Positions 37,965 through 47,332 of a stretch of 64,000 nt of DNA are shown here, one piece after another (within the stretch, counting starts at the first letter, position 1; each line of letters starts with the position of its first letter). This DNA is from an uncultured Methanobrevibacter sp. (GTDB taxonomy: Archaea > Methanobacteriota > Methanobacteria > Methanobacteriales > Methanobacteriaceae): the NCBI RefSeq assembly GCF_902764455.1, contig NZ_CACWVY010000018.1:1-64000 (forward strand). The letters run 5' to 3'. The notes below the pieces were generated by a model that was given only the letters and a program-made list of their open reading frames with translations, did not search any database and was not told where the DNA came from. Made by a program: the position numbers and the translations under genes.

Positions 37965-38010
37965 TTTTTTTTAGTCAAGCCAAAACATTTATTAACTAAA
38001 ACAGTGTTAT

Positions 38011-38039
38011 ATAACAATAGTTATAATAACATTAGTTAT
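38011..38039. promoter_or_regulatory. Two ATAAC-N4-GTTAT operators in the cysK promoter
   Basis: ATAAC-AATA-GTTAT (38011-38024) and ATAAC-ATTA-GTTAT (38026-38039) are perfect dyads 15 bp apart. They lie among TATA-like GTTATATAAC elements (38005-38014, 38035-38044), about 70-95 bp before cysK. The same motif occurs three times perfectly in the sulfhydrylase promoter at 43243-43331. Binding there would block or recruit the basal machinery. Confidence 0.65.
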
Positions 38040-38104
38040 ATAACTTCAAAATAACCCTTTTAATATACCGCAAAAAACAATAAATAAATAAGGAGAATAA
38101 AATT

Positions 38105-39052
38105 ATGGTAAATGTTCCAAAATTAAAAAGAGGTGTACTTGACAGTGTAACTGACGCAATTGGAAACACTCCAATTGTAAGATTAAACAATTTAACAAAA
38201 GACTTGGATGCTGAAGTCGATGTAAAAATCGAATCTTTCAACCCAACAGGTAGTGTAAAAGACAGAGTCGCTGTTGCAATGATTGAAGATGCAGAAGAAA
38301 AAGGTTTACTTAAACCTGGAGCTACAATCATAGAACCAACAAGTGGAAATACCGGTATTGGTCTTGCATTTGCAGCTGCTGCAAAAGGTTATAAATTAAT
38401 ATTGACTATGCCTGAAACAATGTCTGTTGAAAGAAGAAAATTCTTAAGTATTTTAGGTGCTGAACTGGTTTTAACTCCTGGTGCAGATGGAATGGGTGGA
38501 GCTATTGCAAAAGCAAATGAATTGAATGAAGAAACTCCTGATTCCATTATTTTAGGCCAATTTGACAACCCTGCCAATGTTGAAATCCATGCAGAAACTA
38601 CTGCTCAGGAAATATTAAGAGACACTGATGGGAATGTTGATATTGTAGTTGCGGGTGTTGGAACTGGAGGAACAATTACTGGAATTGGTAAAGTCTTAAA
38701 AGAAGAAGTTCCTGGTGTAAAAATTGTTGCAGTCGAACCAAAAGATTCACAGACCCTTGGAAAAGGTGAAAAAGGACCTCACAAAATTCAAGGTATTGGT
38801 GCAGGATTTGTTCCGTCAATTTATGATGCAAGCGTAATCGATGAGATTATTCCAGTTGAAAATAAAGATGCAGGTGATACTTTATTAGCACTTGCTAAAA
38901 AGGAAGGTATTTTTTCCGGTATCTCATCAGGAGCAGCAACTTGGGCTGCTTTGGATTTAGCTAAAAAAGAAGAAAATAAAGGAAAAAGGATAATAGCAAT
39001 TTTACCTGACAATGGTGAAAGATATCTCTCTGTTGATTGGTTATTTGAATAA
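38105..39052 (+). CDS. cysK: Cysteine synthase (O-acetylserine sulfhydrylase)
   Basis: CysK makes cysteine from O-acetylserine and sulfide using pyridoxal phosphate. Lys52 in PTGSVKDRV should hold the cofactor, TSGNTGIG binds its substrate, and GVGTGGTITGIGK forms the phosphate loop. The 315-residue length is normal. AAGGAGAA precedes the ATG. cysE follows within 60 bp, so the pair makes the full serine-to-cysteine route. Two palindromic operators sit in its promoter. Confidence 0.95.
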   Translation: MVNVPKLKRGVLDSVTDAIGNTPIVRLNNLTKDLDAEVDVKIESFNPTGSVKDRVAVAMIEDAEEKGLLKPGATIIEPTSGNTGIGLAFAAAAKGYKLILTMPETMSVERRKFLSILGAELVLTPGADGMGGAIAKANELNEETPDSIILGQFDNPANVEIHAETTAQEILRDTDGNVDIVVAGVGTGGTITGIGKVLKEEVPGVKIVAVEPKDSQTLGKGEKGPHKIQGIGAGFVPSIYDASVIDEIIPVENKDAGDTLLALAKKEGIFSGISSGAATWAALDLAKKEENKGKRIIAILPDNGERYLSVDWLFE

Positions 39053-39108
39053 GAATAATTATTTATACTATATGTTATAAATTCATAAGTATAATCTGAG
39101 GTTTATCA

Positions 39109-39816
39109 ATGTTTAAAAATTTGCGAGCAGAAATTCAAGCTATTAAAGATAAGGATCCCGCTGCAAGGTCTACATTAGAGATTTTCTTATGTTATCCTGG
39201 ATTTTATGCTTTATTAATGCATAGAGTTAGTCATTGGCTATGGAATCATTCTTTAAAGCTTTTAGCTCGTATGAATTCAAATCTGGCTAGATTTCTTACA
39301 GGTATTGAAATTCACCCTGGTGCAACATTTGGTAAAAGAGTTTTTATAGACCATGGTATGGGTGTTGTTGTTGGTGAAACAGCAATAGTTGGTGATGATG
39401 TACTGTTATATCAAGGGGTAATTCTTGGAGGAACAAGTACTGAAAAAACTAAAAGGCATCCTACTGTTGAAAAGGGAGTCATTATCGGAGCTGGTGCAAA
39501 AGTAATGGGGAATATTACTATAGGAGAATATTCTAAAATCGGTACTGGAGCAGTTGTTTTAAAAGATGTGCCTCCTGAATCAACTTGTGTTGGAGTTCCG
39601 GGTAGAATTGTTAAACGTAAAGGTGTACGTCACGAAGTAGTGGATTTAGACCATGGTAAACTTCCAGATCCTGTTGCTGATGCAATTAGAACTCTTGAAA
39701 AACATCTCCAACAAACTGATAAGCATATTCAAATTTTATATGATAAAAACGAAATTTGTCTCGCTGAAGATATAAGGGATGAACAAGAAGATTTAGAGGA
39801 TTTATTTAAAAAATAG
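39109..39816 (+). CDS. cysE: Serine O-acetyltransferase
   Basis: CysE acetylates serine with acetyl-CoA to feed CysK. The left-handed beta-helix hexapeptide repeats are clear from about residue 65 to 160 ([21 protein letters not shown] region, with the catalytic His in DHGMG and IHPGA). The 235-residue length includes a C-terminal extension ending [10 protein letters not shown] near copy of the sulfur dyad (ATACT-ATAT-GTTAT, two mismatches) lies at 39065-39078. It is followed after 11 bp by a regulator gene. Confidence 0.93.
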   Translation: MFKNLRAEIQAIKDKDPAARSTLEIFLCYPGFYALLMHRVSHWLWNHSLKLLARMNSNLARFLTGIEIHPGATFGKRVFIDHGMGVVVGETAIVGDDVLLYQGVILGGTSTEKTKRHPTVEKGVIIGAGAKVMGNITIGEYSKIGTGAVVLKDVPPESTCVGVPGRIVKRKGVRHEVVDLDHGKLPDPVADAIRTLEKHLQQTDKHIQILYDKNEICLAEDIRDEQEDLEDLFKK

Positions 39817-39827
39817 AAGGGATTTTT

Positions 39828-40202
39828 ATGAAACCACCTTGTGAAATTGTAGTTTGGTATGTTATACCGGCTATTAGATCAGAATTGGCAAAAGAACTTT
39901 TGAATTTAGGAATGAAACAAAAGGATGTTTCTGAACTGATGGATATTACTCAACCTGCGGTTTCCCAGTACATTACTGATAAACGGGGCAGTGGAATAAA
40001 ACTTGATGATGATGTAAGGGCAATGATTCATGAATTTGCCAGCCAGTTATCCAAGGGTGAAGCTACAAAAGCTGATTTAATTCCACGCACATGTAATATT
40101 TGCAAAAATGTTAAAACAATTGATGTGTTAGAACAACTCAACATTGACAAATCTGATCTTGGTGATGACTGTCGATCTTGTTTAGGGTCAGAAGCAAAAT
40201 AG
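39828..40202 (+). CDS. Helix-turn-helix regulator with C-terminal Cys4 site
   Basis: This 124-residue protein resembles the archaeal COG2522-type XRE regulators. The HTH spans about residues 26-52 (LGMKQKDVSELMDITQPAVSQYI region). A C-terminal motif has CNIC (89, 92) and CRSC (115, 118), with one more cysteine at C5. Four or five cysteines could bind zinc or an Fe-S cluster and sense redox or sulfur state. It sits 11 bp after cysE and just before tRNA-Cys and cysS, making it the prime candidate to read the ATAAC-N4-GTTAT operators. Direct proof is lacking. Confidence 0.75.
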   Translation: MKPPCEIVVWYVIPAIRSELAKELLNLGMKQKDVSELMDITQPAVSQYITDKRGSGIKLDDDVRAMIHEFASQLSKGEATKADLIPRTCNICKNVKTIDVLEQLNIDKSDLGDDCRSCLGSEAK

Positions 40203-40275
40203 TAAAATTATAGAAAAAATAGTAAAGTATATAAGATATTAGTTACCAATATTTTATTATACTTTATACTTTAAT

Positions 40276-40347
40276 GGCAAGTTTACCGAGTGGCTTAGGT
40301 GTGTGGCTGCAGACCATAATACGGGGGTTCAAATCCCTCACTTGCCT
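40276..40347 (+). tRNA. tRNA-Cys (anticodon GCA)
   Basis: The acceptor arms GGCAAGT (40276-40282) and ACTTGCC (40340-40346) pair perfectly. A D-arm ACC/GGT follows, then the anticodon stem TGTGG/CCATA with loop CTGCAGA, giving anticodon GCA for Cys. The T-arm is GGGGG-TTCAAAT-CCCTC. The discriminator base is T, as expected for tRNA-Cys, and CCA is not encoded. No intron is apparent. A TATA-like TTTTATTATACTTTATA lies just upstream. The open frame that runs through it into cysS is not coding. Confidence 0.95.
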
Positions 40348-40378
40348 TTTATATTACTTTTTTTCGAGGTTTATTTTT

Positions 40379-41728
40379 ATGGAAATTTATTCAACTTTAA
40401 CTCGTAGTAAAGAGGATTTTGTAACTATTAATGAAAATAGGGTTAACTTATTTGTATGCGGGCCAACTGTTTATGATGATGCTCACATTGGACATGGAAG
40501 AACATACATTTCTTTCGACACAATAAAAAGATATTTGGAATTTAAAGGATATGCTGTTTTTTATATTCAGAATGTAACTGATGTAGATGATAAAATCATC
40601 AACCGTTCAAAGGAAAGTGGAATTCCTGCTGATGTTCTTTCACGCAAGTTTGAAAAAAGATACCGTGAAGACATGCATAAATTGAATGTCAACGGTGTCA
40701 ATCTGTTTGCAAGAGCAACAGACCATATGCCTGAAATCATAGATCAGATTCAAAGATTAATAGATAAAGGATTTGCATATGAAACTGAAGATGGAGTTTA
40801 CTTTGAAATTGATAAGTTTGATGAATTCGGAAAATTATCAAACAGGAATGTTGAAGAGTTGGAATCTCATCGTGAAATAGCTGAAACCACCAAGAAAAAT
40901 CAGCAAGATTTTGCATTGTGGAAAAAACGTGAAGACGTAGATGAACCTACCTGGCCTTCTCCATGGGGAGACGGAAGACCTGGATGGCACATTGAAGATA
41001 CAGCTATTACCGAATACTACTTTGGAGAACAGTATGACGTTCACGGTGGAGGATTGGATTTAATATTCCCTCACCATGAGGCTGAAATTACACAGATGGA
41101 AGCTGTAAGTGGAAAATCTCCAATGGTAAGGTACTGGTTGCACACTGGATTTTTAAATGTCAATGGAGAAAAAATGTCAAAATCACTCCATAATTTCATT
41201 ACCATTCGTGAATTGCTTGAAAACTACGAACCGGATACATTCAGATTCTTTGTACTTTCAACTCACTACAGAAGTCCAATAGACTTTTCCAAAGATTCAC
41301 TCCACCAGTCTGAAAGAAGTTTAGACAGGATTAGAAAATACTATGATCTTTTAGATGTTGAAGTGGAAGAAGAATTCAGTAGTGACTATGAGGTTTTAGC
41401 TAAATGGAGTAAAGAATTCTTTGACAGTATGGATGATGATTTTAACACTCCAAAAGCTATTGCGGCAATATTCGGATTAATCAATGATTCCAAAAATGAT
41501 TTGGATAATTTATCTGATGATGATAAAATAGCTATCAAAGCATTCCTTGATGATGCTGCTCATATTTTTGGTGTCAGTTTTGAGACTGAAGACGTTAATG
41601 CAGGATCTGATGATTTGCTTGATTTGATTTCAGAAGTAAGATCTGAACTAAGAGCTAACAAGCAATATGATTTATCTGATAAAATCCGTGATGGTCTACA
41701 GTCTTTAGGCTATGAAATTAATGATTAG
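40379..41728 (+). CDS. cysS: Cysteinyl-tRNA synthetase
   Basis: CysS charges tRNA-Cys. The class I motifs are clear: CGPTVYDDAHIGHGRTY near the N-terminus (HIGH, with a zinc Cys), and GEKMSKSLHNF near residue 265 (KMSKS). HHEAEITQMEA binds zinc. ATG at 40379 follows GAGGT at good spacing and gives 449 residues; the longer frame from 40274 is read through the tRNA gene and rejected. Presence of this enzyme shows that direct charging occurs here, alongside CysK/CysE. The tRNA-Cys gene is 31 bp upstream, possibly co-transcribed. Confidence 0.95.
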   Translation: MEIYSTLTRSKEDFVTINENRVNLFVCGPTVYDDAHIGHGRTYISFDTIKRYLEFKGYAVFYIQNVTDVDDKIINRSKESGIPADVLSRKFEKRYREDMHKLNVNGVNLFARATDHMPEIIDQIQRLIDKGFAYETEDGVYFEIDKFDEFGKLSNRNVEELESHREIAETTKKNQQDFALWKKREDVDEPTWPSPWGDGRPGWHIEDTAITEYYFGEQYDVHGGGLDLIFPHHEAEITQMEAVSGKSPMVRYWLHTGFLNVNGEKMSKSLHNFITIRELLENYEPDTFRFFVLSTHYRSPIDFSKDSLHQSERSLDRIRKYYDLLDVEVEEEFSSDYEVLAKWSKEFFDSMDDDFNTPKAIAAIFGLINDSKNDLDNLSDDDKIAIKAFLDDAAHIFGVSFETEDVNAGSDDLLDLISEVRSELRANKQYDLSDKIRDGLQSLGYEIND

Positions 41729-41749
41729 GGATATTTTTCCCTTTTTTTT
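41727..41749 (+). terminator. Short hairpin plus T8 after cysS
   Basis: AGGGA and TCCCT form a 5-bp stem with a 6-nt loop directly after the stop codon, followed by TTTTTTTT. It probably ends the cysS transcript. Confidence 0.55.
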
Positions 41750-41866
41750 CAAAGCATGATGTAACTTATTTTTAACATTTTTTAATTTTGGCTATTTTCA
41801 TAAGTTATAATGCCTATAATTGAAAAATAATGGTTTTTAATACCCTATCGGTTATAAACGAAGCGA

Positions 41867-43009
41867 TTAATTGATATTAATTAACACATACTCGCATTTT
41901 GCTTCGTTTCTCATAGGCCATCCCCATCCTGTCAAACCGGATGATACGATTTGTTTCATATCTCCAATTTCATACTCTCCATAGTTTAAACGGCCGGTTA
42001 AATCGTATATCATTCCATAGGGAAATAGTTGTCCACCATGTGTATGGCCTGAAAGCTGCAAATCAACACCTTCTTGAGCATTTTTTTCATATTCAACAGG
42101 TTGGTGGTCCAATACTACAATATATTTGGATAAATCACTTTCATTAAAAATTTCATTCACATCCATTCTGTTAACTGAATTTTCCCATTCTGCATCGCTT
42201 CTTCCAACTAAAACAATGTCATTATTGATGGTGACCTTGGCATCATTCAATATTTTTATTTTATTTTTTTCAATGGATTGATTTAGGTCACTATCTGTGA
42301 ATGTTCTGTTTCCATTTACATAGTCCGTTGTATAAGGTTGTCTGTCATGGTTTCCAAAGATGTAATATGTTCCATATGTTGAGTTAATTTTTCCCAATTC
42401 CTCAAATATTTCTTCCATGCTGTCTTTGGTAGTTCTCTCATCAACAATGTCTCCACCCAAAACAACGATATCTGGTTTTAAATTATTCATTTTTGAAATG
42501 CTGTCCTTCACCAATTTGGTACTCTGTACAGTCCCATAATGAACATCACTAACAAAAAGAATAGAATAAGATTTATTATCAATTTTTTCTGTTGTTAAAT
42601 TATATTCGGTTAGTTCAATATGGTTCATTCCGTAAACACTTCCAAGGATAATGACTGCAAAAAAGATTAGGGCCAACAATCCCTTTTTATGAATTTTTGG
42701 AATGAAATTCAGGTGTTTTTCTTTAATCAAATATTTTTGAATTATTCTTATCAAATCAGCTATTAAAGATGAAATAAACAGATAGAATATCAATATCGCT
42801 GCCATTGACCATATGTTTAGGCAAAATAGAAATGATATAATTGCAATTATGCTGCTTAATATGATTTGCTTATTTTTTGTTAAATTGACATTATTGAGAG
42901 AATATTTCACTCTGAAAAATGAATATGTTGCAATTAAAATGCCTAAAACTATCCCCATAACTAAGTATTCTGGATAATATCCTAATGAAAAAAATTGTAT
43001 GAGATTCAT
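41867..43009 (-). CDS. Membrane-anchored metallophosphoesterase
   Basis: This 380-residue protein has about four membrane segments in the first 135 residues, then a calcineurin-like phosphoesterase domain. All metal-ligand blocks are present: VSDVHYG, GGDIVD, FGNHDRQ and LSGHTHGGQLFP. The domain faces either the cytosol or the outside; this cannot be set from sequence alone. It is of the YkuE/YaeI-type. No ribosome binding site is obvious at the ATG. A near-match to the sulfur dyad (43022-43035, one mismatch) lies in its promoter, shared with the sulfhydrylase gene. Confidence 0.85.
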   Translation of the reverse strand: MNLIQFFSLGYYPEYLVMGIVLGILIATYSFFRVKYSLNNVNLTKNKQIILSSIIAIISFLFCLNIWSMAAILIFYLFISSLIADLIRIIQKYLIKEKHLNFIPKIHKKGLLALIFFAVIILGSVYGMNHIELTEYNLTTEKIDNKSYSILFVSDVHYGTVQSTKLVKDSISKMNNLKPDIVVLGGDIVDERTTKDSMEEIFEELGKINSTYGTYYIFGNHDRQPYTTDYVNGNRTFTDSDLNQSIEKNKIKILNDAKVTINNDIVLVGRSDAEWENSVNRMDVNEIFNESDLSKYIVVLDHQPVEYEKNAQEGVDLQLSGHTHGGQLFPYGMIYDLTGRLNYGEYEIGDMKQIVSSGLTGWGWPMRNEAKCEYVLININ

Positions 43010-43021
43010 AATTGTATTTAG

Positions 43022-43354
43022 ATAAAATTAGTTATATAATTGTTAAGGTGGTTGTTTTATACAAAACTAAAACTTAATTTAACTTTCCAATCTTTAAAAA
43101 TAAAAGGGTAAAAGTTATATGGGTGTAGAGGGTTATATCGCATTACATTTAATGTTTGGTTTTTTTGGACATTATGATTTAATGATAAGTTTCAAGTTAT
43201 GGCATAAATTTTTTACAAATATAACAATGTTTATATACTAAAATAACATATGTTATTGTTGTATAACATAAGTTATAATTTATTTTTTAGGTTTACCCAA
43301 ACATTTATATATAAAAAATAACTATTGTTATATAGTGAATATAACACGTGATAT
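43022..43354. promoter_or_regulatory. Cluster of ATAAC-N4-GTTAT operators before the sulfhydrylase gene
   Basis: Perfect dyads lie at 43243-43256, 43263-43276 and 43318-43331. One-mismatch copies lie at 43022-43035, 43221-43234 and 43341-43354. A TATA box TTTATATA is at 43304-43311, so the 43318 copy covers the likely start-site region and the 43341 copy lies just downstream of it, while two perfect copies sit 30-60 bp upstream. That layout fits repression, or both repression and activation. The 380-bp gap contains no gene. Confidence 0.65.
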
Positions 43355-43383
43355 ATTTTACTGAAATCAAATTATTAAGGTGA

Positions 43384-44636
<1,253 letters not shown>

Positions 44637-44713
44637 GGTTACCTTTTAATCACTTTAAATTTATATACTTTAAAATTTTTATTTTATAAAAAAAACAATT
44701 GGGAGATAAAGAA

Positions 44714-45922
44714 ATGTATTTAGATAACTCAGCAACTACTCAAGTTAGTGAGGAAGTTTTTAAAGAAATGGAACCTTATTTCACACAAGAGTTTGGAAAC
44801 CCTTCAACTCTTTATGGATATGGTCGTGAATCCAAAAAGGCATTGGAATTAGCTCGTAAAAGAGTGGCTGATGCAATTAATGCAAAACCTGAAGAAATTT
44901 ATTTCACAAGCGGAGGATCAGAATCCGACAATCTTGCAATCAAGGGTATTGCATTTAAACTGCAGAAAAAGGGAAAACATATTATTACAACAAATATTGA
45001 ACACCCTGCTGTTAAAAATACTTTAGGATTTTTGGAATCTCTTGATTTTAAAGTAACCTACTTGCCGGTAAACGAAAATGGTATAATTGAAATCGAAGAT
45101 TTAAAAGAAGCTATTACTGATGAAACTATTTTGATTAGTGTAATGCATGCAAACAATGAAATCGGTACAATCCAGCCTATTGAAGAGATAGGTAAAATTG
45201 CACGTGAAAATGGAATTAAATTCCATGTTGATGCAGTACAAAGTTTCGGAAAAATAGATGTGGATGTTGAGAAATTAAATATAGATTTACTTGCTTTATC
45301 TTCACATAAAATTAATGGTCCAAAAGGTGTTGGAGCATTATACATCAGAAAAGGAACCCGTGTCGTACCACTCATTCACGGTGGAGGACAGGAAAAAGGA
45401 ATCAGAGGTGGAACTGAAAATGTTCCTGGAATTGTTGGGTTTGGAAAAGCTTGCGAATTAGCTGCCAATCAATTGGATGAACATTATGAAAAATTATCCT
45501 CAATTCGTGATGAACTTATTGATAAGGTATTGAGCACCATTCCTGAAGCATACTTAAATGGTGATGAAGAGACAAGATTGCCAAACCTTGTTAACTTCAG
45601 ATTTAAGGCTATTGAAGGTGAATCATTAATTCTTTTATTGGATGCTAAAGGATATCAGGCTTCAACAGGTTCTGCATGTTCATCAAATACTCTGGAAGCA
45701 TCACCTGTACTGACCGCATTAGGTTTAGACCCTGTAGATGTTCACGGATCACTAAGAATATCACTTGCTCCTGAAAGTGATAATTTTGATGTAGATGAAT
45801 TTGTAGGTATTGTTGCAGAATCAGTTAAAAGATTAAGACAAATGTCACCGTTGTGGAATCAGGAACTCGATTATGATAATATAATGTGTAGAAAGCATGA
45901 AGATAACTGTAGGAAGTGTTAA
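44714..45922 (+). CDS. nifS: Cysteine desulfurase (NifS/IscS family)
   Basis: This enzyme takes sulfur from cysteine for Fe-S cluster and thiolation pathways. It begins MYLDNSATTQVSEEV, the pyridoxal phosphate Lys is in SSHKINGPKG, and the active-site Cys is in STGSACSSNTLE. ATG 44714 is preferred over the TTG at 44699 because GGGAGA lies between them at good spacing. The 402-residue protein ends with a Cys-rich tail, MCRKHEDNCRKC, unlike most IscS. The IscU scaffold gene follows after 2 bp. Confidence 0.93.
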   Translation: MYLDNSATTQVSEEVFKEMEPYFTQEFGNPSTLYGYGRESKKALELARKRVADAINAKPEEIYFTSGGSESDNLAIKGIAFKLQKKGKHIITTNIEHPAVKNTLGFLESLDFKVTYLPVNENGIIEIEDLKEAITDETILISVMHANNEIGTIQPIEEIGKIARENGIKFHVDAVQSFGKIDVDVEKLNIDLLALSSHKINGPKGVGALYIRKGTRVVPLIHGGGQEKGIRGGTENVPGIVGFGKACELAANQLDEHYEKLSSIRDELIDKVLSTIPEAYLNGDEETRLPNLVNFRFKAIEGESLILLLDAKGYQASTGSACSSNTLEASPVLTALGLDPVDVHGSLRISLAPESDNFDVDEFVGIVAESVKRLRQMSPLWNQELDYDNIMCRKHEDNCRKC

Positions 45923-45924
45923 TT

Positions 45925-46299
45925 ATGGATTATTCAGAAAAAGTTATGGACCACTTTGCAAATCCTAGAAACTGTAGAATGATGGAAGATGCAAATGGTG
46001 TTGGAACAGTTGGAAACCCAACCTGTGGAGACTTGATGACAATCTACATCAAAGTTAATGATGATGAAGTTATTGAAGATATTTCTTTCCAGACCTTTGG
46101 TTGCGGAGCTGCTATTGCAACCAGCAGTATGATTACTGAAATTGCTGTTGGAAAAACAATAGATGAAGCACTGCAAATTTCCAGAAATGATGTTGCAGAA
46201 GAATTAGACGGTCTTCCACCAATTAAAATGCATTGTTCAAATCTTGCAGCAGACGGACTTCAGGCTGCAATTGAAAACTATAAAGAAAACAATCAATAA
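45925..46299 (+). CDS. iscU: Fe-S cluster scaffold protein (IscU/NifU N-terminal type)
   Basis: This 124-residue scaffold protein has the three conserved cysteines in NPTCGDLM, FGCGAA and MHCSNLA, plus the Asp after the first Cys. It accepts sulfur from the desulfurase encoded just upstream and passes assembled clusters to apoproteins. ATG 45925 starts MDYSEKVMDHF. GGAAGTG precedes it. The two genes form a minimal isc-type operon; no IscA or ferredoxin gene is adjacent. Confidence 0.93.
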   Translation: MDYSEKVMDHFANPRNCRMMEDANGVGTVGNPTCGDLMTIYIKVNDDEVIEDISFQTFGCGAAIATSSMITEIAVGKTIDEALQISRNDVAEELDGLPPIKMHCSNLAADGLQAAIENYKENNQ

Positions 46300-46355
46300 T
46301 AATATATACTTTGTTAAATAAATTATCATTATCTTATTAAAGGAGATGTTTTATT

Positions 46356-46721
46356 ATGGCAAAAATTTTAAAATGTGATGATTGTGGAAGTATTATCCAA
46401 GTTTTAGTTGAAGACGATGGCGACACATGTGATACACACATGCTCAATATTCCTGTCCAAACTGAAGGAGAAAAAGCTCCAAAACACAAACCAGTAGTTG
46501 AAATTGATGGTAACAAAGTAACTGCTAAAGTTGGAGAAGCAGCTCACCCAATGGATGATGACCATTACATCCAATTTTTAGTTATTGAAGCTGGCGGTGA
46601 ACAATTCGTAAAATCCTTCAAACCAGGAGATGTTGCAGAAGCTACCTTCACTGTTAACTCAACTGATGATGTTGTTGCATTAGCATTCTGTAATTTACAT
46701 GGACTCTGGTCTAGTGAATAA
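46356..46721 (+). CDS. Desulfoferrodoxin-like protein (superoxide reductase family)
   Basis: This 121-residue protein keeps the superoxide reductase iron ligands H44 (PKHKP), H64 and H70 (AHPMDDDHYI), C112 and H115 (CNLHG). It should therefore reduce superoxide to peroxide, useful to a strict anaerobe. The N-terminal desulforedoxin site is incomplete: C7, C10 and C25 are there, but the normal CC pair is CD, so the first iron centre may be absent or altered. AAGGAGATG precedes the ATG at 46356. A long T run follows. It sits next to the Fe-S genes but has its own leader. Confidence 0.85.
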   Translation: MAKILKCDDCGSIIQVLVEDDGDTCDTHMLNIPVQTEGEKAPKHKPVVEIDGNKVTAKVGEAAHPMDDDHYIQFLVIEAGGEQFVKSFKPGDVAEATFTVNSTDDVVALAFCNLHGLWSSE

Positions 46722-46742
46722 GTTTAAAATTTAGTTTTAAAC

Positions 46743-46766
46743 TTCTTTTTTTTTATTTTTTTTTCA
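46743..46766 (+). terminator. Long T-tract terminator
   Basis: CTTCTTTTTTTTTTATTTTT-type T runs begin about 22 bp after the desulfoferrodoxin stop, broken only by single A residues. This is a typical archaeal U-tract terminator. Confidence 0.55.
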
Positions 46767-46805
46767 TGAAAAATTTTAATAACTTGTTTTTAAATAATAT
46801 ATATC

Positions 46806-47318
46806 GTGTCTAGTTATATTAAATTAATAATTTTTATTGCTGTTTTAATTCTAATTTCAGCAGCCGTTATTTTTGTTGAAAGTTCGACAGATGATGTAAA
46901 TAAATCAATGCACATAATTAGTGATGGCATTGTAACTGGTGATAGTGAGTATAATGAGGCTGTTGATTTGGTAAACAGTAAACGTTTTTCTAAAGCAATG
47001 GAAAAAGCGGAATCGGCAGGAGATAATTTTAACAGTAGTCTAAAAACGTTACATAAAATTAGAAATAATTCTCCTGATATAAATGATGTTCACAGTAAAT
47101 ATATCGATAATGTTATTAGCGAAGTGGAATTTAAGCTTCAAGCTGTAAGTTTACTGGAGGAAGCCATTGAAAGTTTTAAAATTCATTCAAATTATACAGG
47201 CACAAATTATGCTAATCAGGCAAATGATTTGATGAATCAGGCAGTAGAATATCAAAATATAAGAGATTCCATAGTTCAAAATAATTCAGATTTATTTAAA
47301 CAAGATTTTAACATCTAA
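46806..47318 (+). CDS. Membrane-anchored helical protein, unknown function
   Basis: This 170-residue protein has one N-terminal membrane segment (about residues 5-24, IKLIIFIAVLILISAAVIF) and an extended helical external part with many Asn, Ser and Lys residues. No family is recognised. GTG at 46806 is the first possible start after an in-frame stop, and the membrane segment requires it, yet no ribosome binding site is visible. TATA-like sequence lies only about 10 bp upstream. The recJ-like gene follows 14 bp later. Confidence 0.55.
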   Translation: MSSYIKLIIFIAVLILISAAVIFVESSTDDVNKSMHIISDGIVTGDSEYNEAVDLVNSKRFSKAMEKAESAGDNFNSSLKTLHKIRNNSPDINDVHSKYIDNVISEVEFKLQAVSLLEEAIESFKIHSNYTGTNYANQANDLMNQAVEYQNIRDSIVQNNSDLFKQDFNI

Positions 47319-47332
47319 AATGAGGTTTTAAA

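Noticed and set aside
40274-40378. Upstream extension of the cysS frame (from ATG 40274)
   Set aside because: It reads straight through the tRNA-Cys gene and lacks a ribosome binding site; ATG 40379 has GAGGT.
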